Both the position numbers and the translations under genes were made by a program. A stretch of 64,000 bases of DNA from Stenotrophomonas sp. ESTM1D_MKCIP4_1 (GTDB taxonomy: Bacteria; Pseudomonadota; Gammaproteobacteria; Xanthomonadales; Xanthomonadaceae): contig NZ_CP026004.1 in NCBI RefSeq assembly GCF_003086895.1, positions 62,001 through 126,000 of the forward strand, given 5' to 3'. The first letter of the stretch is position 1. Each line of letters begins with the position of its first letter. This document shows positions 45,433 to 60,651 of this stretch, one piece after another. The notes below the pieces were generated by a model. That model saw nothing but the letters and a program-made list of their open reading frames with translations, had not been told where the DNA came from and did not search any database.

Positions 45433-46301
45433 CGAGAGCGTGCGCGCAGCGCCGCCGCCGTCGCCCAGCGTGCGGCTACCCGCGGTGCGGTAATGCACAC
45501 GGCCTGGTCGGTCACCGTCGTTACGGCACGCTCCAGCAGCTGGATGTCCGCCTCATGCTGGCGTGCCACGTGCGGATCCTCGAAGAAGATCGCGCGCTGG
45601 CACTGCCCCTCCAGCACGCGGTCGGCAATCTGCGCATCGCCGCCCATCGGGCCGCTCTGGTAGCGCGTCACCCAGGGGGTATCGCTGGGCCAGCCACGGC
45701 TCCATGCCAGCTCGTTCAAGCGCTGGCCGGTAGTACCGGTGGCCACGCGCTCGCCGAACCGGGCCAGCACATCGAAGTGTTCGTCGGCGAAGGCCAGCAT
45801 CGCCGGCTTCATCGCATCGTGGGCGATCAAGGCCAGGGTCTGGCTCTCGAAGGCATGCAGATCGTCGGCGCCGGCATCGGCCGCCAGCCCGGCGTGCACA
45901 CGTTCGATCTCGATCCAGTCTCGGGCGGTGGCCACCGTCGAAATGAACGGCTTGCCGTGGATCACGCACTGCCGCTTGAGCGCCGTTGCCTCCGGAAACA
46001 CCGACGAGGGGTCGACCGGATCGATCAGGTAGATCGCGCCATCCAGGGTGCGATCCGGACCCATGCCGACGACTTCGGCCACCAGCTTCATCAGGCCGCC
46101 CTGGCGTCCGTAAGGATAGCGCTGCAGGCCCGCGTAGCTGGCCAGGAAGCCGTGCCGCTCGATCGCGTCGTGGGTACGCCCGACCGCATGCAGCGACACG
46201 CCCAGCTCGCGCAGGCCCGGCTCGCTGGCGCGCAGCCAGCGGAACAACGCAGCACGCGCATCATGGTGGTGCAGGCGGTTGGCGGCCAGGCCGATACGCA
46301 T
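45429..46301 (-). CDS. Two-domain methylglyoxal synthase-like protein
   Basis: A 290-residue protein made of two MgsA-like domains. The C-terminal one (~153-290) keeps every catalytic element of methylglyoxal synthase: HD at 161-162, TGTTG (188-192), SGPMGGD with Asp222, Asp242 in FFEDPH, and His249/Asp252 in QHEAD, with E. coli spacing. It would convert dihydroxyacetone phosphate to methylglyoxal. The N-terminal domain (1-~135) aligns in outline but lacks these residues (NRL, GRTH, YGRQGGLM). The ATG at 46301 has GGGAG six bases upstream. Usual MgsA is a single ~150-residue domain. Confidence 0.85.
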   Translation of the reverse strand: MRIGLAANRLHHHDARAALFRWLRASEPGLRELGVSLHAVGRTHDAIERHGFLASYAGLQRYPYGRQGGLMKLVAEVVGMGPDRTLDGAIYLIDPVDPSSVFPEATALKRQCVIHGKPFISTVATARDWIEIERVHAGLAADAGADDLHAFESQTLALIAHDAMKPAMLAFADEHFDVLARFGERVATGTTGQRLNELAWSRGWPSDTPWVTRYQSGPMGGDAQIADRVLEGQCQRAIFFEDPHVARQHEADIQLLERAVTTVTDQAVCITAPRVAARWATAAALRARSR

Positions 46302-46465
46302 CACAGGCTCCCTGAACTGTCAGAAGCGGCAGTGTATGTCGCTATCGGCATCACCGGAGCATTTTGCAATTTTCCTCATTGTCGTCACCGGCCGCGTCGC
46401 TAGCGTGGCAGGTGGCCGCTGATCCGTGCAGCCGTGTGTCCGGCCTGCGGCCTGAGGAGTGCTTT

Positions 46466-50065
<3,600 letters not shown>

Positions 50066-50067
50066 CG

Positions 50068-54522
<4,455 letters not shown>

Positions 54523-54622
54523 CTCTACCTCGATGCGTAATGAAATGAGCAGGGACACTCGTGCCCGCTCATTCCCTGGAGCGCATCATGAGGCCACCGG
54601 ATGCCTCGACTAGATCACAGTT

Positions 54623-54658
54623 GTTGCAACGCCGCAATACACGGTTGCGCGTGCAACC
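54623..54658. promoter_or_regulatory. TTGC/GCAA dyads upstream of gltB
   Basis: GTTGCAAC (54623-54630), CGCAATA (54632-54638) and the hairpin GGTTGC-GCGT-GCAACC (54643-54658) lie 100-136 bases before the gltB start. They share GTTGCGCGT and CGCAATA with the phhA-lrp gap. gltBD is a classic Lrp target in enteric bacteria; binding here is inferred. Confidence 0.45.
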
Positions 54659-54662
54659 AAAA

Positions 54663-54684
54663 CGCCGGCAAACCCTTGCCGGCG
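54663..54684 (-). terminator. Hairpin after the I78 lipoprotein gene
   Basis: CGCCGGCAA and TTGCCGGCG form a perfect 9-bp stem with a four-base loop, 12 bases past the stop of the upstream gene (minus strand). It is followed by an AC-rich stretch rather than a U-tract. Confidence 0.5.
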
Positions 54685-54695
54685 CTGGCTTTCAG

Positions 54696-55085
54696 TCAAC
54701 CGCAGCGCGCACCGCTGACCAGGCCCTTTTCATCCACTTCGATGTTCAGGCGGTCGCCCAGGAACTCCATGGTGGCCATGTCGTTGGGCTTCAGCACGCG
54801 CACCTGGGTGGCGGCGGCATCTTCCTGGGCCTGCTTGCCCAGTGCGTCGGTGTAGGTCTGCCCGACCAGGCTCTGCACCTGGCTGGCATCGCAGTTGCCG
54901 GCCGGCGGTGCTTCGGTGGCCTTGCCGGCTTCATCGGCCGGGGCCTTGGCGGCTTCGGCGGCCTGCTGGGCGTGGGCGGTGGCCGAATCCTGCTCGTCCA
55001 GCGCCGGCGCCTGGCAGGCGGACAACGCCAGCACGGCCGGCAGCAGCAGGGCGGAGAGCGAACGGGCGCGAATGTGGAACGGCAT
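54696..55085 (-). CDS. I78-family peptidase inhibitor-like lipoprotein
   Basis: A 129-residue lipoprotein (VLALSACQA) with an Ala/Glu-rich linker and a C-terminal ~65-residue domain: CDASQVQSLVGQTY, then RVLKPNDMATMEFLGDRLNI and the end GLVSGARCG. This is the I78 pattern, with a Cys pair and the R-x-N-x-x-x-D-x-x-G-x-I/V close. Members are thought to inhibit serine proteases in the periplasm. ATG at 55085 has GGAG five bases upstream; the adjacent upstream ATG is spaced too closely. Confidence 0.85.
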   Translation of the reverse strand: MPFHIRARSLSALLLPAVLALSACQAPALDEQDSATAHAQQAAEAAKAPADEAGKATEAPPAGNCDASQVQSLVGQTYTDALGKQAQEDAAATQVRVLKPNDMATMEFLGDRLNIEVDEKGLVSGARCG

Positions 55086-55201
55086 CATGACTCCGGAACG
55101 GAAGGGACTGTGAAGACCTGAGCATAGCCGCCCGTGGCCGCTCACGTGTTTGTCTTGCGTTATTGACGTGGCCACGCCGCGCTGAACGCCACACTGGTGC
55201 C

Positions 55202-56254
55202 ATGTCCTCTGCCCCCACCCCCGAACGACAGGCCGCGCGCGCGGCGGGCCTGCGCTATGTCGATGACACCCAGCCCGGCTTCAGCCGGCGCCGCGCAGGC
55301 CAGGGCTTTGCCTACCGTGATGCCGATGGGCACCCGGTGCGCGATGCCGCCACCCTGCAGCGCATCCGCGCGCTGGCCATCCCCCCGGCCTATACCGCCG
55401 TGTGGATCTGTGCCCATGCCAATGGCCACCTGCAGGCGACCGGCCGCGATGCGCGCGGGCGCAAGCAGTACCGCTACCACGCTGACTGGGCGGCGGTGCG
55501 CGATTCAGGCAAGTTCGATCGCACCATCGCTTTCGGCGAAGCATTGCCGGGACTGCGGCGCCGGCTCAGCCGCGATCTCAAGCAGCGCGGTTTCCCGCGG
55601 GACAAGGTGCTGGCCGTGGTGGTCGCGCTGCTGGCCGACACCCTGGTGCGGGTGGGCAATGAAACCTATGCCAAAGAGAACAAGTCGTTTGGCCTGACCA
55701 CGCTGCGCAACCGCCATCTGGACCTTCTGCGAGGCGGGCGCGTGCGCATGCGTTTCCGTGGCAAATCCGGGCAGCTGCACGAGGTGACTGTGGGCGACCG
55801 CCGGCTGGGCACGCTGGTGCGCGGCGTGCAGCAGCTGCCGGGGCAGGCGCTGTTCCAGTACCGCGACGACGAGGGGGTCATCCAACCGGTCGATTCCGGG
55901 GCGGTGAATGACTACCTGCGCGAGGTGATGGGCGAGGATTTCACCGCCAAGGATTTCCGCACCTGGGGTGGCACCCTGGCGGCGGTGCAGACCTTCGCCG
56001 CCACCGAACTGCCCGAACCGGCCAGCCAGCGTGCGCTGGCCAAGGCGCAGCGCGAGGTGGTGTGCCAGGTGGCCGCGCGGCTGGGCAACACGCCTGCCGT
56101 CTGCCGCAAGGCCTACATCGACCCCTGCGTGTTTGCCGGCTGGGAACGCGGCGAACTGAACGCGCTGGCGGGCCTGCGCGGCCCGCGGCAGTGGGAGCAG
56201 GCCACGCTGAAGGTGCTGCGCCGCGCACGGCGGCTGGCAAAGCGCAGTACGTGA
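55202..56254 (+). CDS. DNA topoisomerase IB (bacterial type)
   Basis: A 350-residue type IB topoisomerase relaxing supercoils through a 3'-phosphotyrosine. Conserved segments include FAYRDADGHPVRD, IPPAYTAVWIC, GRKQYRYHADW, RVGNETYAKENKSFGLTTL and the active-site CRKAYIDP with Tyr305. Length agrees with the compact bacterial/poxvirus-like enzymes. It is flanked on both sides by oppositely oriented I78-type lipoprotein genes. The ATG begins where family similarity begins. Confidence 0.95.
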   Translation: MSSAPTPERQAARAAGLRYVDDTQPGFSRRRAGQGFAYRDADGHPVRDAATLQRIRALAIPPAYTAVWICAHANGHLQATGRDARGRKQYRYHADWAAVRDSGKFDRTIAFGEALPGLRRRLSRDLKQRGFPRDKVLAVVVALLADTLVRVGNETYAKENKSFGLTTLRNRHLDLLRGGRVRMRFRGKSGQLHEVTVGDRRLGTLVRGVQQLPGQALFQYRDDEGVIQPVDSGAVNDYLREVMGEDFTAKDFRTWGGTLAAVQTFAATELPEPASQRALAKAQREVVCQVAARLGNTPAVCRKAYIDPCVFAGWERGELNALAGLRGPRQWEQATLKVLRRARRLAKRST

Positions 56255-56261
56255 GCCCTGC

Positions 56262-56279
56262 GTAGCGTCGAGCTTGCCC
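56262..56279. repeat. Truncated SMAG-type arm
   Basis: GTAGCGTCGAGCTTGCCC begins like the GTAG(A)GTCGAG subfamily but breaks off before the second arm, next to the stop of the second I78-type gene. Confidence 0.4.
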
Positions 56280-56287
56280 GTCGGCGG

Positions 56288-56632
56288 TTACCCGCAATAA
56301 ATGGCGGTGATGTTGTTGGTCCGGCCGGTCTCGATGGTCAGGCGATCACCGCCTTCCTGCGCCGCACCCGCCGCCGGGTCGGCAGTGCCGCTGGCCGTGT
56401 TGCCGCTGTGCTCACGGCTGCCCCGGGTGACCTGCACGTGCAGGCTGTCGCTGTCCACGCGCGCACGTTCGACAGTCATGTCCGACGCGGCCAGGCCGAC
56501 CGCGCCGCGCACCATGTTGGTATGGCACTGGCCGGAAATCACGCCGTCGATGGGCTGGATCTGGGCGACCGGGCTGCTGCTGCAGGCAGCCAGGGAGAAA
56601 CAGACGGCGGCGGTGGCAATGAGGTGCTTCAT
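56288..56632 (-). CDS. Second I78-like lipoprotein
   Basis: A 114-residue lipoprotein (VCFSLAACSSS). The mature part starts with a Cys (GQCHTNMVRGAVGLAASD), has a Gly/Ala-rich loop, and ends DRLTIETGRTNNITAIYCG. This closely follows the I78 end pattern (R-x-N/T...I-x-x-V/I-x-CG). It is shorter and more divergent than the gene at 54696-55085, so the family call is tentative. The start lacks a strong Shine-Dalgarno sequence. It converges on the topoisomerase gene. Confidence 0.7.
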   Translation of the reverse strand: MKHLIATAAVCFSLAACSSSPVAQIQPIDGVISGQCHTNMVRGAVGLAASDMTVERARVDSDSLHVQVTRGSREHSGNTASGTADPAAGAAQEGGDRLTIETGRTNNITAIYCG

Positions 56633-56780
56633 GGGGGCATCCCTGATGAGTGTTGTTGCTGGCAGGGTGCGACGACACGCGTGGTGGCGGAATGAATGCC
56701 GTGCACGCGATGGACACGGCACGCTCACTGCCACCGACAACGCGGATGGCGACACTGCACGAGCGGCGTACGCCGTCCCG

Positions 56781-56803
56781 GTAGTGCCGGCCGCTGGCCG
56801 GCA
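56781..56803. repeat. SMAG-type palindrome, single copy
   Basis: GTAGTGCCGGCCGCTGGCCG plus GCA, located 26 bases before the SDR start, so probably in its leader. Confidence 0.75.
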
Positions 56804-56828
56804 ACCCTGTTCCCCCGAGGAGACCTGC

Positions 56829-57935
56829 ATGGCCACCACGAAGAAGTCCCCCACCCGCCGCAAGGCGTCGCCCAAAGTGCGCAAAGGCAGCACCGTCGCC
56901 AAGACGGTTGCCGACCCTGATCGCCCGCGCGTGGTGAAGACCGCCACCCGCAAGGCCGCCGCCAGCGACCCGCGCGCCGCTCGTGTGGCCTCGCGGCAGC
57001 GCCGCCTGCAGGACCAGGAGAAGGCCAAGGACGCGCGCGCCGCCAAGAAAGCCACCAAGAAAACCGCCACCCAGGCCGGTGCACGCAGGCAGCCGGAAAC
57101 GATGCCGGCCCAACACCTGGCCAAGCCCGGTCATGAGCACGCACTCGAACTGGCGCCGCGCTTCCTTGCACCGGACTATGTGGGCAGCGGCAAACTGCAG
57201 GGCATGCGCGCGATCATCACCGGCGGCGATTCCGGCATTGGCCGCGCTGTGGCCGTGCTGTACGCCCGCGAAGGCGCCGATGTCGCCGTGCTGCACCTCG
57301 ATGAGGCGGAGGATGCGGACATCACCCGCCAGCATGTGGAACGCGAAGGCGGGCGCTGTGTGGTGATCGCCGGCGACGTGCGCGACCCGCGCTTCTGCAA
57401 CAAGGCGGTGAAGCAGGTGGCCAAGGCCTTCGGTGGGATCGACATCCTGGTCAACAACGCAGCCTTCCAGCTGCATTGCGGGCGCCTGGAAGACCTGGAA
57501 GACGCGCACCTGCAGGAAACGCTGCAGACCAACATCGGCGGCTACATCCAGATGGCGCGGGCCGTGCTGCCGTACCTGGGCGAGGGCGCCAGCATCATCA
57601 ACACTGGCTCGGAAACCGGCTTGTTCGGCAGCAAGGCACTGATCGATTATTCGGCGACCAAGGGCGCCATTCACGCCTTCACCAAGGCGCTGGCCAGCCA
57701 GCTGTTGCCGCGAGGTATCCGGGTCAACTGCGTGGCGCCGGGCCCGGTGTGGACGCCGCTGAATCCCGCCGACAAGCAGGCCGAGGACGTTGCCGAGTTC
57801 GGCAAGGACAGCGACATGGGCCGCCCGGCGCAGCCGGAGGAGCTGTCACCGGCCTATGTGTTCCTGGCTTCGCCCGCGTGCGCCAGCTACATCAGCGGCG
57901 CGATCCTGCCGGTGATGGGTGGGCCGCGCGGCTGA
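56829..57935 (+). CDS. SDR family oxidoreductase with a histone H1-like basic N-terminus
   Basis: A 368-residue protein. The first ~90 residues are Lys/Arg/Ala/Thr-rich (TTKKSPTRRKASPKVRKG, AAKKATKKTATQ) like histone H1 tails. Residues ~95-125 carry a linker typical of YghA-like SDRs (PGHEHALELAPRFLAPDY). The Rossmann SDR follows: TGGDSGIGRA, NNAAFQ, Tyr and Lys in DYSATKGAIH, and a C-terminal YISGAILPVMGG. It is an NAD(P)-dependent oxidoreductase of unknown substrate, possibly DNA-associated. GAGGAG lies six bases before the ATG. Confidence 0.88.
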   Translation: MATTKKSPTRRKASPKVRKGSTVAKTVADPDRPRVVKTATRKAAASDPRAARVASRQRRLQDQEKAKDARAAKKATKKTATQAGARRQPETMPAQHLAKPGHEHALELAPRFLAPDYVGSGKLQGMRAIITGGDSGIGRAVAVLYAREGADVAVLHLDEAEDADITRQHVEREGGRCVVIAGDVRDPRFCNKAVKQVAKAFGGIDILVNNAAFQLHCGRLEDLEDAHLQETLQTNIGGYIQMARAVLPYLGEGASIINTGSETGLFGSKALIDYSATKGAIHAFTKALASQLLPRGIRVNCVAPGPVWTPLNPADKQAEDVAEFGKDSDMGRPAQPEELSPAYVFLASPACASYISGAILPVMGGPRG

Positions 57936-57982
57936 CGCGGCGATTCTGCCGGTAATGCGTGGACGGCGCCGCTCACCCGGCG

Positions 57983-58004
57983 GTAGTGCCGGCCGCTGGC
58001 CGGC
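57983..58004. repeat. SMAG-type palindrome, single copy
   Basis: GTAGTGCCGGCCGCTGGCCG plus GC, just before the hydrolase remnant. Confidence 0.7.
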
Positions 58005-58012
58005 CGCTGTGC

Positions 58013-58142
58013 TCAGGGCGGGGCAACAGGCGCATGAAGATCAGCAAAGCGTGGAATGAACCGATGCGGGTTGGCGCCGACCCGGTTGGTCATCTCCACC
58101 ACCGCCACACCGCAGTCGGGGTAGACGATGAAGGCAGCCCGC
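58013..58142 (-). pseudogene. C-terminal remnant of a serine hydrolase (beta-lactamase-like)
   Basis: On the minus strand a frame ending at 58013 reads AAFIVYPDCGVAVVEMTN and then RVGANPHRFIPRF before its stop. This is the closing strand of beta-lactamase-related serine hydrolases (typically FIVYP...GVVVMTN). No catalytic part remains upstream; the frame runs into unrelated, lower-GC sequence. A decayed or deletion-truncated gene. The family call rests on this short segment only. Confidence 0.45.
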
Positions 58143-58334
58143 GCGTTGCGCATCCTGGAGCGGTTCTTCTACTTCACCAAGCAGCAGGAGTCGTTCAACA
58201 CTTCGATGGAGACGCTGGCTGCGCAGGATCGGTCATTACTGGACCTAAGTCGCTCCTTGGCATATCGCTCCCACGGCGACGCCAATACATTGCAGGCAGC
58301 GCAGCAGCAACTGGGCGAGCTCAGGATTGCATGA
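58128..58334 (+). CDS. Small hypothetical protein or gene fragment
   Basis: A possible 68-residue helical peptide (ERFFYFTKQQESFNTSMETL, LAYRSHGDANTLQAAQQQLG). Its first codons overlap the hydrolase remnant on the other strand and there is no Shine-Dalgarno sequence. The text looks like the C-terminal coiled part of a larger protein. Most likely the surviving end of a second truncated gene joined to the hydrolase remnant by a deletion. Not recognised. Confidence 0.3.
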   Translation: MKAARALRILERFFYFTKQQESFNTSMETLAAQDRSLLDLSRSLAYRSHGDANTLQAAQQQLGELRIA

Positions 58335-58400
58335 GTCTCCATCAGAGCGTTTGCTTTGATGTGAGCTCACAGTAGGGTTCAGTGAGATTCGCCCTGAATA
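58335..58400. other. Short AT-richer spacer in the remnant region
   Basis: Together with 57936-58334 this makes a 465-bp stretch without an intact gene. It holds one SMAG palindrome, two gene fragments and this spacer, with visibly lower GC than the sequence to the left. No other signal was found. Confidence 0.4.
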
Positions 58401-59579
58401 TCACAGCCCATGTGCTGAGTCGCGGCTGCGCGGCTTCTTCACCAGCGTGAAAAGGGTGATCTCAGACGGGCGGCCTAAACGAAGCGGGAATCCGTTCCAG
58501 ATCCCTGTACCGTTATTGACGTAGATGTTCGTGCTGCCGCGCTTATACATCCCTGATACCAAGCCGTGGTTTGCGTTCGCGACCACCCTGTCCACGCCCA
58601 GAATCATTCCGCCGTGCGTATGGCCGGCCAGCTGAAGGTCAACACCAAGCTTCTGGCTCTCGGTGACGCCATTGGGGCGGTGACGGAGGAGGACGATCGG
58701 CTCCGCAGCAGTGACCCCATCAAGTGCCTTGCGCAGATCTGGCATCTCTGCGCGCACCTTCTCCGCTGCTTCGTCGGTGACCGCAGCCAGTACCAGATGC
58801 TTTTTCCTTTGCCCAATCAGCACATGTTCGTTGATCAGCACGTGTAGCCCTTGGGCCTGGAACTTACGTGTCCAAGCTTTGTGATCGAAGTAGTACTCGT
58901 GGTTTCCCAGCGACACGAACACGCCCTCCTTGGCCCGAAGCTGGCCTAGAGGACTGATGTCGTTGTCGCGAGCCGGAACGTAGCCGTCGATCAAATCACC
59001 GGTGATGACGACGATATCCGGATTGAGAGCGTTCGCGCGCACTACCACGTCGTGCAGCCACTGCTTGCCCAGAAGCCTGCTTACGTGCAGATCTGAAAGT
59101 TGGACCACGCGCAGGCCGTCAAGCTCCTTTGGCAGGTGCTCGATCCGGACCTCAATCTCATTGACCTGAGGCGCCTTTTTCCCGTGGTACGCGGCGATTG
59201 CGGCCAGAGGAAGCGCAATCCCAACGACGAAAGGACGCACCCGCAGCAACCATTGCTTAGCTGCCCCCTTGCCCCGCGAAGCGAGCAATAACAGAGCTGT
59301 AAGGTCTGTGAGCAACCCAAGTGCGGCCATGAACAGGACTGCACCCATGACAGCACCTGCCGCCAGAACGATCCAGCCGGGGAGTTCGGGGGAGAACATG
59401 TCGCCAAATGAAACCTGGCTCAGCAGGCGGTTCATCGAGCCGATCAGGAGGATCGATAGTGCGACGATCCGATAGATCAGTTGTACCCGAATCGGGTAGA
59501 TCACTCGGACGGCGACATAGGCGAAAAGCAGGAAGCAGTAGACGTGAAACACTGGCGCACCATTTGGGCTGAGGAACAC
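58401..59579 (-). CDS. Membrane-anchored metallophosphoesterase
   Basis: A 392-residue YkuE/YaeI-like protein. Four hydrophobic segments occupy the first ~150 residues (VFHVYCFLLFAYVAVRV, LIYRIVALSILLIGSM, GWIVLAAGAVMGAVLFMAAL, VRPFVVGIALPLAAIAAY). A calcineurin-like domain follows: QLSDLHVS, VITGDLIDG, SLGNHEYY, AGHTHGGMILG. All metal ligands are present. Relatives cleave phosphodiesters of lipids or nucleotides; the substrate here is unknown. Base composition and codon use look less GC-rich than in the left part of the window, hinting at transfer. Confidence 0.9.
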   Translation of the reverse strand: MFLSPNGAPVFHVYCFLLFAYVAVRVIYPIRVQLIYRIVALSILLIGSMNRLLSQVSFGDMFSPELPGWIVLAAGAVMGAVLFMAALGLLTDLTALLLLASRGKGAAKQWLLRVRPFVVGIALPLAAIAAYHGKKAPQVNEIEVRIEHLPKELDGLRVVQLSDLHVSRLLGKQWLHDVVVRANALNPDIVVITGDLIDGYVPARDNDISPLGQLRAKEGVFVSLGNHEYYFDHKAWTRKFQAQGLHVLINEHVLIGQRKKHLVLAAVTDEAAEKVRAEMPDLRKALDGVTAAEPIVLLRHRPNGVTESQKLGVDLQLAGHTHGGMILGVDRVVANANHGLVSGMYKRGSTNIYVNNGTGIWNGFPLRLGRPSEITLFTLVKKPRSRDSAHGL

Positions 59580-59725
59580 GGGCGGGGACTGACTTGAGCG
59601 ATGAGGTTGGGCGGATCATGCTTTCCCTCTTTGTCTGTCTGGCTATCCCGCCCGCGCAACAGAGACGCCGGATCCCCCACTCTGCATGCAAGGGTTCCGG
59701 GGCACCTGCCGGGGACATCCGACGA

Positions 59726-60574
59726 TCAGCTTTTGAGCCAATCTGCAAATCGCGCTTGCCAGGCCGGGTGCCAGCGGGAGAGCGCCGGCCGGTTCTGGAT
59801 CATGTCCTCTACTGACCAGCGGAAACGCTTGGCGTCCAACTCGGCAGAGACCTCGTTGTCCGGACAAATGATGTAGAAGTCTTCATTCAACAGCCGGGCC
59901 AGGAAGTAGTCGACGACCTGCTCTGCGGTCCATGGAGCTGCAGGCTTGGCGTCGATGGATGCGTCCAAGCCGGGGAAGTTCATCGGCGTCCAGGTGTAGC
60001 CAGGAACGAGAAGATGGGCCGAGACACGCCCCTGTGTGGTCTGGTGAAGCTCATGGGCCAGCTGTTCAGTGACTGCGTTGAGGGCGGCCTTGGCCGTCGA
60101 GTACCCCGCGTTGCCCGGGGGCGTTGTAATGCCTTCTTTGGATCCCAGGTTCACGACAGCCGCCGCGTCACTGCCGGCAATCATTGCTGGAACAAACAGA
60201 TGCTGCGCAAGCAGGGCCGATTCAAAGTTCACCGCCATGGCGCGGCGCCATGTGCCCAGCGCGTCCCAAGGTCCCGCATGGCATGTGGCGCCCACGTTGT
60301 TGACCAGCAGATGGACGCTGCCGAAGCGCTCGATCACCGCATCCCTGAAGGCAGTGAACTCACGCTCCGATGTGACATCCCCTTGATAGGGCACCACGTT
60401 CTCACCCAGCTCTGCGGCGAGGGCACTCACTCCTTCGGCATCACTATCCAACAGGGCCAGCTTCATGCCCCGCGCATGCAGTTCGCGTGCGAGTGCCGCG
60501 CCGATGCCCTTGGCGGCGCCAGTGATGACGGCGACGTTGTTCTTGGCGACAACCTTGTTCATACGCTGAGTCAT
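59726..60574 (-). CDS. SDR family oxidoreductase
   Basis: A 282-residue short-chain dehydrogenase: TGAAKGIGAALAREL cofactor loop, DVTSEREF, NNVGATCH, NLGSKEGITTPPGNAGYSTAKAALN with catalytic Ser, Tyr and Lys, and PGYTWTPMNFPG. The C-terminal ~60 residues (FYIICPDNEVSAELDAKRF) are longer than the core fold. Start chosen for AGGAG eight bases upstream; a second ATG at 60562 is possible. It lies 77 bases downstream of the MFS transporter gene on the same strand and is probably its operon partner. Confidence 0.9.
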   Translation of the reverse strand: MTQRMNKVVAKNNVAVITGAAKGIGAALARELHARGMKLALLDSDAEGVSALAAELGENVVPYQGDVTSEREFTAFRDAVIERFGSVHLLVNNVGATCHAGPWDALGTWRRAMAVNFESALLAQHLFVPAMIAGSDAAAVVNLGSKEGITTPPGNAGYSTAKAALNAVTEQLAHELHQTTQGRVSAHLLVPGYTWTPMNFPGLDASIDAKPAAPWTAEQVVDYFLARLLNEDFYIICPDNEVSAELDAKRFRWSVEDMIQNRPALSRWHPAWQARFADWLKS

Positions 60575-60651
60575 TGAATGGTCTCCTGAGCGGATAGCGC
60601 AACGGGGCGCCTTCTGTTGATTGGATCGGGCTGGTAGTGGGGTGCGCCGCG

